Below, one piece after another: positions 29,520-37,585 of a DNA stretch of 64,000 nt. Made by a program: the position numbers and the translations under genes. The stretch lies in the NCBI GenBank assembly GCA_902613755.1, contig CACMIH010000006.1, forward strand, positions 48,404 to 112,403, written 5' to 3'. The notes beneath the pieces are model-generated. The model saw only the letters and a program-made list of their open reading frames with translations. It had not been told where the DNA came from and ran no database searches. This DNA is from an uncultured Pelagibacteraceae bacterium (GTDB lineage Bacteria > Pseudomonadota > Alphaproteobacteria > Pelagibacterales > Pelagibacteraceae). Position 1 is the stretch's first letter, and each line of letters opens with the position of its first letter.

Positions 29520-30494
29520 TTATTTTTTGTTTATAGTATTTGAATATAACCAAGGGCAATCAATAAAAAGTGGTGCTTGTTTTCCTTCTGAGGCGGTTTC
29601 TAATCTTTTATTTCTAAATTTCATTCTTTCTTCATCTGGTAAATATAGTCTTTCATGACCCCAAAAACTTGGCCCTTCAAAAGTTTCTATTGGCTTCCAT
29701 GTATTTGGGTCAATAATTCTTCCACCCCAACCATTTTCAATAAAAAAACCTGATGGTGTTATTGAGTAAAATGAAGTCATATAATCATTTGTGTGCCTTC
29801 CTAAAGTATAAGCAATTTTATTATCTTCATATTGTAATAAATCATATCCTTGACCAACATCATCAAGACTATTGTATTCTACCATAAAATGATGGAAGCC
29901 TGTTCTACCTGATCCAAATAAAGCTAAACTATGATGTCTTCCGTTAACATGAAAAAAACATAAAGAAATTGGTGTGTGACTGTAGTCACTAATTTTAAAA
30001 CCTAAAACTTCTGTATAAAATGGTATCAAATCATCGATTTTTTTAACATGAACAACAGCATGACCCATACCTAAGGCACCAGTTTTAAATCCAGAGATAG
30101 GACGACCTGGTTTAAATGGATCACTATCATTCATTGGATTATAAACTAATTCAATTCTATTTCCTTGTGGGTCATCAAAATAAATTAAATCTTCTACAAA
30201 TCTCTTATCGGCAAATGAACTTTTTCCCTGGTTTACTTCAATTTTATTTTTTTCTAATTTAGAGGCAAAAAATTTTAAATCTTCTTTATTTTCAACTTCC
30301 CAACCTAAAAAACCTAGATTATCTCCTTTATCACCAGTTATAGTTAAACGTTGTTTTTGATCATCCATTCGAAAAGATAAAATACCTTTTCCTCTATCAA
30401 CCAATTGCATTCCTAAATTTTTTTGACTGTAATAAGACCAATCTTCAAATTTATCTGAGTTTACTCCAATATAACTTAGAGCTTTTATAGCCAT
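29520..30494 (-). CDS. Extradiol (type I, VOC-fold) dioxygenase
   Basis: 324 residues with two VOC domains. The C-terminal domain keeps the two-His-one-carboxylate pattern expected for iron: GMGHAVVHVKKIDDL (His), GFHHFMVEYNSL (His) and TPSGFFIENGWGGR (Glu). This fits BphC/MhpB-like ring cleavage of a catechol. It lies directly upstream of the MhpA-like hydroxylase in one leftward unit after the TRAP binding-protein gene. A hairpin separates it from that gene. Confidence 0.82.
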   Translation of the reverse strand: MAIKALSYIGVNSDKFEDWSYYSQKNLGMQLVDRGKGILSFRMDDQKQRLTITGDKGDNLGFLGWEVENKEDLKFFASKLEKNKIEVNQGKSSFADKRFVEDLIYFDDPQGNRIELVYNPMNDSDPFKPGRPISGFKTGALGMGHAVVHVKKIDDLIPFYTEVLGFKISDYSHTPISLCFFHVNGRHHSLALFGSGRTGFHHFMVEYNSLDDVGQGYDLLQYEDNKIAYTLGRHTNDYMTSFYSITPSGFFIENGWGGRIIDPNTWKPIETFEGPSFWGHERLYLPDEERMKFRNKRLETASEGKQAPLFIDCPWLYSNTINKK

Positions 30495-30512
30495 TAAAAT
30501 TCCTTAAATTAA

Positions 30513-30539
30513 ATGAGCCCGCATAAAATGTGGGCTCAT
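30513..30539 (-). terminator. Hairpin between dctP and the dioxygenase gene
   Basis: An 11-base stem (ATGAGCCCGCA with TGTGGGCTCAT, one G-T pair) encloses a short TAAAA loop just past the dctP stop. The T run after it on the minus strand is weak, so it may attenuate rather than fully stop transcription, or protect the abundant dctP mRNA. Confidence 0.65.
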
Positions 30540-30556
30540 AAATAGTGTGTGTTATT

Positions 30557-31570
30557 TTAGCCCTCTACAGCAGTGATAATTTCTCTTGCTCTATTTAGAA
30601 CAGCATCACCGTCAAGACCTTTTCCACTCATTTCTTTTAACCAATTAGACTCAATTGGCGCCAAGATTTTTTTATACTCGGCAATAACATCATCTGAAGC
30701 AATTATAATTTCATGCCCATCTCTTTTTGAGATTTCATTTTTCATAATTGCATTTTGATTATCAATCAAACCTGACGCCCAGTCACCAAAAGCATGGCCG
30801 CTAAATTTATTTATACAAGCCTGTGCTCCAGCTGGTAAACTATTGAATTTATCTTCATTCATAATTAAACCAAATGTAGCGTTAGTGATATTAACTTCAG
30901 TATGATACTTGGTTACATCAAACAATCTGAATGAACCTACAGCAGTGTATGGAAATGGAGTTCCATCTACAACACCTTTGCTTAAAGCTTCAGAAGTCCC
31001 CGGAGCAGGTACTTTCACTCCAGTTGCACCTAAAGTTTTTAAAATTGTTCCTGCAATTTTACTTGGTACTCTCATTTTTTTACCTTTAAAATCTGCAGGT
31101 TTAACAACTTTAGTATCTTTCATATGAATTTGATATCCAGGATTAGAGTGAAGACCAATTACTTTAATTCCTGCCATTTCTTTATCTAAATATCCCTCAT
31201 TAAAAAGAGTATTTAGAGCTGTAGTTCCAGCTTTAGACGTTCTTGTAAGAAACGGTAATTCAATTACTGAACTTAAAGGAAATTGACCTCCAATGTATCC
31301 TAAAACTGTCCATGAAATATCTGCAACACCTGATGTTACGATATCATACTGTTTAGGAGGACTTCCTAATACTCCACCAGCATACATTTTCACGTTTAAT
31401 GCTCCAGCTGAACATTGATTAACTTTTGTTGCCCAAGCTGCAAGAATTTTACTTGCAATAAATGCTTTTGGCGGTTCAAAAGTCGCTAACTTAAGTTCAG
31501 TTGCAGAAGATGCACTTACTATACTGAAAGAAAAAATTCCAATAATTAACCCAATTAATTTCTTTTTCAT
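30557..31570 (-). CDS. TRAP transporter solute-binding protein (DctP family)
   Basis: 337 residues with a signal peptide (MKKKLIGLIIGIFSFSIVSASSA). The family core LKLATFEPPKAFIASKILA, LPFLTRTSKAG and the ligand-Arg segment GKKMRVPSKIAGTIL are followed by SKGVVDGTPFPYTA and the FGDWAS region. It captures an organic acid in the periplasm and hands it to the QM permease encoded divergently at 32545-34334. Ligand unknown; an aromatic or oxo acid fits the neighbours but is inference. Confidence 0.9.
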   Translation of the reverse strand: MKKKLIGLIIGIFSFSIVSASSATELKLATFEPPKAFIASKILAAWATKVNQCSAGALNVKMYAGGVLGSPPKQYDIVTSGVADISWTVLGYIGGQFPLSSVIELPFLTRTSKAGTTALNTLFNEGYLDKEMAGIKVIGLHSNPGYQIHMKDTKVVKPADFKGKKMRVPSKIAGTILKTLGATGVKVPAPGTSEALSKGVVDGTPFPYTAVGSFRLFDVTKYHTEVNITNATFGLIMNEDKFNSLPAGAQACINKFSGHAFGDWASGLIDNQNAIMKNEISKRDGHEIIIASDDVIAEYKKILAPIESNWLKEMSGKGLDGDAVLNRAREIITAVEG

Positions 31571-31620
31571 AAAATTATCCCCTTATTGTTTAAAATTATT
31601 CTAAAATTGTAACTTGAAAT

Positions 31621-32472
31621 TTAGATTATTTCATCTTTAATTGTGTTAGATAAAACACCAATTTGGCTCACTTCTACCTCAACTTTGTCACCAGGTTTCA
31701 TGAAAACTGGTGGGTTTCTCTTAAATCCAACGCCTCCTGGTGTTCCTGTAACCAATACATCTCCGGCTCTCCATGCCATTGCTTTGGAAACATAAGAAAT
31801 CAATATTGGTATATCAAAAATTAATTGGCTTAATTTTGCATTTTGCATGACTTCACCATTTAATCTAGTTTCAAGAGTAAGCTCTTTATAATCTTTGATA
31901 TCTTCAGCAAGAACCATGTGTGGTCCAAAGCTTCCTGTCTTTTCAAAATTTTTTCCCATTCCAAATTGTCTTGTGTGTCTTTGCCAATCTCTAATGGTAC
32001 TTTCATTATAACAAGAATAACCAACTATATGTTTTAAAGCATCTTCGGGTTTTATATGTTTGCCAGCTTCTCCCATTATTACAGCCATCTCACCCTCAAA
32101 ATCTAAATTATCAGAAGCAATCGGTCTTTGAATTGATTGTAAATGTGCAGTTTGGCTTTCTGGGAAACGATGAAAAACTACAGGATTTTCCTCAACAGTT
32201 CTATTGGTTTCTTTAACATGTTCACTATAATTCAATCCTACACAAATAATTTTTCCAGGATTTGGTATTAGTGGTAAATATTTAATATCTTTTACACTCA
32301 AATTACCAGGGTTTGCAGAAGCATATTTCTTTGCTTCCGAGATACCTTTTTTTAAAATTAAATCTTTTAAAGAAGTTGCTCCTAATATTTTACCTGTAAG
32401 ATCTGTTATAATATCATTATCCAAAATACCAAATTTATGTTCATCGTTATGCGTATAAGAAATAAACTTCAT
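31621..32472 (-). CDS. Fumarylacetoacetate hydrolase (FAH)-family enzyme
   Basis: 283 residues. The N-terminal cap (MKFISYTHNDEHKFGILDND) precedes the FAH core with GKIICVGLNYSEHVKE, the metal-binding DFEGEMAVIMGE and YNESTIRDWQRHTRQFGMGK, and VTGTPGGVGFKRNPPVFM near the end. Such enzymes hydrolyse or isomerise acylpyruvates and ring-cleavage products in catabolism. It is upstream of dctP on the same strand and divergent from dctQ, which links it to import and ring-cleavage genes. The precise reaction cannot be fixed. Confidence 0.87.
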   Translation of the reverse strand: MKFISYTHNDEHKFGILDNDIITDLTGKILGATSLKDLILKKGISEAKKYASANPGNLSVKDIKYLPLIPNPGKIICVGLNYSEHVKETNRTVEENPVVFHRFPESQTAHLQSIQRPIASDNLDFEGEMAVIMGEAGKHIKPEDALKHIVGYSCYNESTIRDWQRHTRQFGMGKNFEKTGSFGPHMVLAEDIKDYKELTLETRLNGEVMQNAKLSQLIFDIPILISYVSKAMAWRAGDVLVTGTPGGVGFKRNPPVFMKPGDKVEVEVSQIGVLSNTIKDEII

Positions 32473-32544
32473 AAATAATACTTTCTGTTTTAAACCAACC
32501 TTATATGCTAATGTTTCATATATTTGAAGATAGTTTTTTAAAAT

Positions 32545-33024
32545 ATGAATAAAATATTTGATTACTCAGCCATTGCCTCTGGTTTAATACTTTTACTATT
32601 ATCAGTATTAACTTTCTGTGACGTATTTGGTCGAAGATTTTTAAACTCTCCTGTTACAGGAACGATCGAATTGGTTGAAATTGGTATGGCTTTAGTTGCT
32701 TTCTTAGCAATGCCAAGAGCTTTTTTCTTAAACGCAAATGTATCTGCTGATTTTATTAATAATTTAAATTTAGGAATATTTAAAACTTGGCTAATAATTC
32801 TTAAATTTTTTTTAATGATAATTATTATGTCTTTAATGGCTTATGCAACTACGAAAACATCATTGAAATTTATGTCAAATGAAAGAGTTACAATTGATTT
32901 AGAACTATATTTTTATCCTTTTTATTTTATTTGTGCTTTTGGTATGTGGCTAAGTGTATTAGCTATTATTTTTTGGTTTATTAAAGAATTATCTCAATCA
33001 AAGACTATAAAGGAAGATATTTAA
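32545..33024 (+). CDS. TRAP transporter small permease (DctQ type)
   Basis: 159 residues with four transmembrane helices and the family segment FCDVFGRRFLNSPVTGTIEL near residue 25. It partners the large permease, whose ATG starts at the end of this gene (shared base). The binding-protein gene is on the other strand 1 kb away, an unusual split of the three TRAP genes. The 72-base region upstream, divergent from the FAH gene, should hold both promoters. Confidence 0.9.
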   Translation: MNKIFDYSAIASGLILLLLSVLTFCDVFGRRFLNSPVTGTIELVEIGMALVAFLAMPRAFFLNANVSADFINNLNLGIFKTWLIILKFFLMIIIMSLMAYATTKTSLKFMSNERVTIDLELYFYPFYFICAFGMWLSVLAIIFWFIKELSQSKTIKEDI

Positions 33025-34334
33025 TGGAAATGGGTCCAATCATTAATGGAGGTATAGCTTTTGCAGCAGTCTTAATACTAATGGTCTTAAATATTCCAAT
33101 CGGAATTGCAATGTTGCTTGTAGGGTTCACTGGATTTGCATTAATATCTGGTTTTGATCCAGCTATTTTTGTTTTAGGCACTGCACCTTTTGATGCGGTA
33201 TCAAAATATACTTTATCAGTACTTCCTCTTTTTGTTTTGATGGGAAATCTTGCTAATAGTGCAAACTTATCACGAAATTTATATGATGCTGCTTACGCAG
33301 TTGTTGGTCACTACAAAGGTGGATTAGCAATGTCTACTGTTGGTGCTTGTGCAGGATTTGGAATGATTTGTGGATCCTCGATTGCAACCGCTGCAACGAT
33401 GTCCCAAATGGCAGGACCTGAAATGAAAAGACATGGTTATAGCGATGCTTTGATAAGTGGTTCGATTGCATCTGGAGGAACTCTTGGGATTATAATTCCA
33501 CCAAGTGTTATATTAGTAATTTATGCATATTTAACAGAACAATCGGTTCAAGAACTTTTCTTCGCAGCATTAATTCCAGGTCTAATAGCAGTAATTTTAT
33601 ACATGATTGCAATTAGAGTTTATCTCGTAATATATCCGTCTCATGGAGGTTACGGAAAAAAGATGCCTCTTAACGAGAGAATTTCAGCAATTTCAAAAGT
33701 ATTCCCAATTTTTTTAATCTTTGCAATTATAATGGGCGGTCTTTATTTAGGTTTCTTTACAGCTACAGAAAGTGCTGCAGTTGGAGTGATCTTGGTTTTG
33801 ATATTTATTTTTGCTAGAGGGCAACTTACATTAAACTTATTGAAAGAAGCCTTATGGACAACAATTAAAACTGTAGGTTCTTTATATTTAATTGTAATTG
33901 GAGCAAGTATATTTAACTACTTAATTACAGTCACTCAATTACCTTTTGCTGTTGTTGACTTTATAAATTATTTAGAACTAACGCCATTAGGAGTTATTCT
34001 AGTTATATGTGTAATCTATCTGGTCCTTGGAACTGTAATGGATTCTTTAGCAATGTTGTTTTTAACAATTCCAGTTTTTTTTCCAGTTATTGTTGATGCA
34101 GGAATAGATCCTGTGTGGTTTGGTATTTTTGCAGTTATAGTTGTTGAGTTTGGTTTAATTTCACCTCCAGTTGGAATGAATTTATTTGTCATCAAAGGTG
34201 TGATGCAAAATACTCCTCTTCAAACTATTTGGTTTGGAACTGTTCCTTTTTTACTTACAGATGTAATTAGACTTGTATTGATTATTGCATTTCCTGCGAT
34301 ATGTTTATATTTACCAAGTTTAATGACACCTTAA
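33024..34334 (+). CDS. TRAP transporter large permease (DctM type)
   Basis: 436 residues with about twelve membrane segments. Family motifs include MLLVGFTGFALISG, the loop GFGMICGSSIATAATMSQMA, SGGTLGIIIPPSVILVIYA, and LGTVMDSLAMLFLTIPVFFPV followed by FGLISPPVGMNLFVIKG. It carries the sodium-coupled transport step for the DctP ligand. Translationally coupled to dctQ by a one-base overlap. Confidence 0.94.
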   Translation: MEMGPIINGGIAFAAVLILMVLNIPIGIAMLLVGFTGFALISGFDPAIFVLGTAPFDAVSKYTLSVLPLFVLMGNLANSANLSRNLYDAAYAVVGHYKGGLAMSTVGACAGFGMICGSSIATAATMSQMAGPEMKRHGYSDALISGSIASGGTLGIIIPPSVILVIYAYLTEQSVQELFFAALIPGLIAVILYMIAIRVYLVIYPSHGGYGKKMPLNERISAISKVFPIFLIFAIIMGGLYLGFFTATESAAVGVILVLIFIFARGQLTLNLLKEALWTTIKTVGSLYLIVIGASIFNYLITVTQLPFAVVDFINYLELTPLGVILVICVIYLVLGTVMDSLAMLFLTIPVFFPVIVDAGIDPVWFGIFAVIVVEFGLISPPVGMNLFVIKGVMQNTPLQTIWFGTVPFLLTDVIRLVLIIAFPAICLYLPSLMTP

Positions 34335-34353
34335 TATAAATTGATTTAATAAA

Positions 34354-34366
34354 TAAGGAGGAAATA
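34354..34366 (+). promoter_or_regulatory. Strong ribosome-binding site
   Basis: TAAGGAGG sits six bases before the ATG at 34367. A near-perfect Shine-Dalgarno sequence like this is uncommon among the genes of this window, most of which have weak or overlapping start contexts. Confidence 0.7.
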
Positions 34367-34819
34367 ATGAAAAAATATAGTGGACGTTGCAAGTGCGAAA
34401 AAATAACTTTTAAAATTAAAGGTGAACCTACATGGAAAGTTAATTGTAACTGCAATTGGTGTCAAACTACAAGTGGTGGTGCTTTTAGATCATTTGTTTT
34501 ATTTAATGAAGAGGACATTGAATATCAAGGTGAAATGCCAACTTTCTATAAAGATACAAAAACAGATCATGGAAGACCAATATCTAATATTTTTTGTTCC
34601 ACTTGCGGTACTATTATAGGAATTAAAGTTCATAGTATGGAACAACAACACTTTTCTATTGGTATTTTAGATCAAAGAAAAAACATAAATATTAGTTGTA
34701 ATATTTGGGGAGAGGAAGCTCTTCAATTTATAAATTATTCAAAAAATTCTGAAGTTTATAAAAAAGGTTATTGGAACGGCACTGGTGAAAAAATGAAAAT
34801 TGAAAATGACAAAAATTAA
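34367..34819 (+). CDS. GFA-family zinc protein (second copy)
   Basis: 150 residues with GRCKCEKITFKIKGEP, NCNCNWCQTTSGGAF and IFCSTCGTIIGIKVHS, the GFA cysteine pattern. It is preceded by a strong ribosome-binding site and follows the DctM gene by 32 bases, likely in the same transcript. The product may bind a thiol-adduct substrate, but the function is not established for this subgroup. Its stop directly abuts the convergent sulfatase gene. Confidence 0.85.
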   Translation: MKKYSGRCKCEKITFKIKGEPTWKVNCNCNWCQTTSGGAFRSFVLFNEEDIEYQGEMPTFYKDTKTDHGRPISNIFCSTCGTIIGIKVHSMEQQHFSIGILDQRKNINISCNIWGEEALQFINYSKNSEVYKKGYWNGTGEKMKIENDKN

Positions 34820-36403
34820 TTACCAAACACCAATCATGATACCATCATCTTTGGTATAATCTCTTTCTTTTGTTACAAACTCATCGGTAGCCGCAACTCT
34901 ATTTTTTCTATCTATAATTCTTTTTAAAAGTAATTCTTTCATATCTTCTCTAATCTTTGAATGTTTTTCAGATTTTCCCAAATCATTAAATTCGTCAGGA
35001 TCATTTTTCAAATCAAACAATTGCGGCTCAAATCCTTTATAATAAATATACTTCCAATCACTATTCCTAATCATAAAAGCTCTTGCATCTGAGGCTCCAA
35101 TGTTCAGTATTTTTCTTGCTTCATTAAAAGCATAGTCTATTTCACTAAAAACAAATTCTTTCCAATCTTTAGTGCTTTCACCTTTCAATAATGGAATTAA
35201 AGAATTTCCCTCTAATCTATGTTTACTAACTGGACTTTCTACTGCATCCAAAAAAGTTGGGAGCAAATCTATTGCCTCAATAAATCTTTGTTCTTTTGTT
35301 CCTCTAGTTTTATTTGCATATTCACTTGGATCATAAATAATCATTGGAACTCTAACTGACTGCTCATGAAATAATTCTTTTTCTCCCAACCAATGATCAC
35401 CTTGGTAATCTCCGTGATCTGAAGTAAATATGATCATAGTGTCCTCCATATGACCAGCTTTCTCTATAAATTTAAATAACCTTCCTAAGTTATCATCAAT
35501 TTGCTTAATCAATCCCATATATCCTGAAAGCACTGTATTTCTTACTTCATCTTTGGAAAAAGTTTTGGAAATACTATTTTCCATAAACGCTTTGTAAACT
35601 GGGTGATCATTATTTCTTTCTGCATCATTTCTGTGAACAGGATAAAATTCATTAGCAGAATACATGTTGTGATAAGGAGCTGGTGCCATATAAGGCCAAT
35701 GTGGTTTAATAAAAGATAAATGCAAAAACCATGGTTTATATTTGCTTTCTTCTATAAATTCCATTGCTCGATTAGTCATGAAAGCTGTTTCGGAATGCTC
35801 TTCTGGAATTCTTGCGGGCTTGTTAGAATTTCTTAATCGCCAACCACTTAATATTTCACCATTTTCTCCCTCAGCAGAATTTGCCCAATCATTCCATGGA
35901 TTGGGTCCATCATATCCAAGTTTATTTAACCATTCATTATAAGATAAAGTTTTTTTTGAATTTTTAATTTGGTTATTTGGATGAAGTCCATCATCTCTTT
36001 CATAAGGTTCAAACCCAGGTTCACTAACAATCAATCCTATTTCAGTATCTTTGGTAATACCAAGTCTGCTCATTCCGTCTAAATCTGGTCTCATGTGTGT
36101 TTTACCAACTACTCCTGTTCTTATCCCAGATTTTCGTAGATAATCTCCAATGGTTAATTCTCCAATTGGAAGTGGAACCTGGTTCCATGTAGAGCCATGA
36201 CTAAAAACTGTTCTACCAGTATAATAAGATGCTCTTGAAGGACCGCAAACTGGCGATTGCACAAATGCTGAGTCAAATTGAACTCCTTTTTTTGCTAAAT
36301 TGTCAATGTTGGGAGTTTTTAAATGAGGATGACCATAGCAAGATAAGTAATCCCACCTCAATTGATCAGCCATTATAAAAAGTATGTTCTTAATTTTACT
36401 CAT
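34820..36403 (-). CDS. Formylglycine-dependent sulfatase
   Basis: 527 residues. It starts NILFIMADQLRWDYLSCYGH (metal-binding Asp) and has the modification motif CGPSRASYYTGR with Cys53 and Arg57 of CxPSR, so the Cys should be oxidised to formylglycine. Further sites are HLSFIKPHWPY and IIFTSDHGDYQGDHWLGEK. No signal peptide is seen, suggesting a cytoplasmic enzyme such as choline sulfatase or a related sulfate- or phosphonate-ester hydrolase. No formylglycine-generating enzyme is in the window. The substrate is unknown. Confidence 0.88.
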   Translation of the reverse strand: MSKIKNILFIMADQLRWDYLSCYGHPHLKTPNIDNLAKKGVQFDSAFVQSPVCGPSRASYYTGRTVFSHGSTWNQVPLPIGELTIGDYLRKSGIRTGVVGKTHMRPDLDGMSRLGITKDTEIGLIVSEPGFEPYERDDGLHPNNQIKNSKKTLSYNEWLNKLGYDGPNPWNDWANSAEGENGEILSGWRLRNSNKPARIPEEHSETAFMTNRAMEFIEESKYKPWFLHLSFIKPHWPYMAPAPYHNMYSANEFYPVHRNDAERNNDHPVYKAFMENSISKTFSKDEVRNTVLSGYMGLIKQIDDNLGRLFKFIEKAGHMEDTMIIFTSDHGDYQGDHWLGEKELFHEQSVRVPMIIYDPSEYANKTRGTKEQRFIEAIDLLPTFLDAVESPVSKHRLEGNSLIPLLKGESTKDWKEFVFSEIDYAFNEARKILNIGASDARAFMIRNSDWKYIYYKGFEPQLFDLKNDPDEFNDLGKSEKHSKIREDMKELLLKRIIDRKNRVAATDEFVTKERDYTKDDGIMIGVW

Positions 36404-36433
36404 AAAAATTAAGAATAACTTATCTGATTAATG

Positions 36434-37585
36434 TTAAGCTTTAAATAGCTTATCAGAGAAATTTGGTAAATTTTCACCCCAGAAAACTTCTTTAGTGATT
36501 TTTTTGAAATCTACATCAAAGACTGTAGACATAGCAGATGCATAAATTGCTCTTGAGTCTATTGTAGAATTTAAATCTCTTCCTTCAAATAATTCTTTTT
36601 TCTTTAGTCCTGGCCAATCTGTATGAACTTGTGCTTTTTTAACAAGTCCTCCTGCCATTAATATAGCTGAGCCGTAACCATGCTCCGTCCCGTTACTACT
36701 GTTCTGCTTAATTGTTCTTCCAAACTCAGTTAGGGTTAAAACTAAAGTACTATTAAATGCCTCTTCAGACATTGAAGATTTTAGAGACCTAACAATATTG
36801 TCGTAATCTGATAGACAATCTGCATGAGCACCATCAGTTGCACCTTGTGCAGCATGAGTGTCGAAACCATCCACTTCAAAGACTGCAACTTTAGGTCCAT
36901 TTGGTTTCGATAACTCTGTACCAGCACTTGAAGCTAAAATCCAAGCATCATCTCTTGATCTGTTGTTAAAATCTCTTGTTAAAATTATTTCTAGATTGTC
37001 ACTTAATAATTTTTCATCGTGCTCTTTGTATGCTTGTTTTATTAATTCTAAAGTTGCAGGATATGGCAGACTACGACCCACAGGAAAATAATTATTATTC
37101 ATTGGAACACCCCTGATTAATAGAGGCATAGGGAGAGCCAAAGCTAATCCTTGCCCTGTTAACCCAGCTGTTTTCATTCCTCTTCCAAGCCAACCTGTTT
37201 TTTCTTGGTAAGGAATTTTTCCGCCTGACTCCATTAAATTTTGACCATCAAAATGTGATCTACCTGTATAAGGAATATTTGTTGCATGCACTGCTGCACT
37301 TAAGTTTTGATCCCAAAGACTTTTAAATGTCTTTAATGCTGGGTGTAAATCAAAATCAGATGTTAACTTTAAAGTTCTATCAAGATTTATTTTGCTTCTT
37401 AATTTTTCAAAATTTTTATCGCCTTTAACAGGAATTGCACACAAACCATCCATTCCACCACGTAACATAATTATAACTAAATTTTTTTTTGGTCCTGAAT
37501 TTGCATGGCTCGCAGCTCCAAAACCAGCAAGATATAATGACGTTACAGCTGTGGTTTTTAAAAAATCTCTTCTTGATATCTTCAT
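36434..37585 (-). CDS. DUF1501 protein with Tat signal
   Basis: 383 residues. The N-terminus MKISRRDFLKTTAVTSLYLA carries a twin-arginine SRRDFLK export signal. The body has IIMLRGGMDGLCAIPV, RSHFDGQNLMESGG, VFEVDGFDTHAAQG and LTEFGRTIKQNSSNGTEHGYG, typical of DUF1501, an alkaline-phosphatase-superfamily-related group with unknown reaction. It is translated after the DUF1800 gene with a 4-base ATGA overlap, a pairing seen in many bacteria. It should fold with cofactors in the cytoplasm and act in the periplasm. Confidence 0.9.
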   Translation of the reverse strand: MKISRRDFLKTTAVTSLYLAGFGAASHANSGPKKNLVIIMLRGGMDGLCAIPVKGDKNFEKLRSKINLDRTLKLTSDFDLHPALKTFKSLWDQNLSAAVHATNIPYTGRSHFDGQNLMESGGKIPYQEKTGWLGRGMKTAGLTGQGLALALPMPLLIRGVPMNNNYFPVGRSLPYPATLELIKQAYKEHDEKLLSDNLEIILTRDFNNRSRDDAWILASSAGTELSKPNGPKVAVFEVDGFDTHAAQGATDGAHADCLSDYDNIVRSLKSSMSEEAFNSTLVLTLTEFGRTIKQNSSNGTEHGYGSAILMAGGLVKKAQVHTDWPGLKKKELFEGRDLNSTIDSRAIYASAMSTVFDVDFKKITKEVFWGENLPNFSDKLFKA

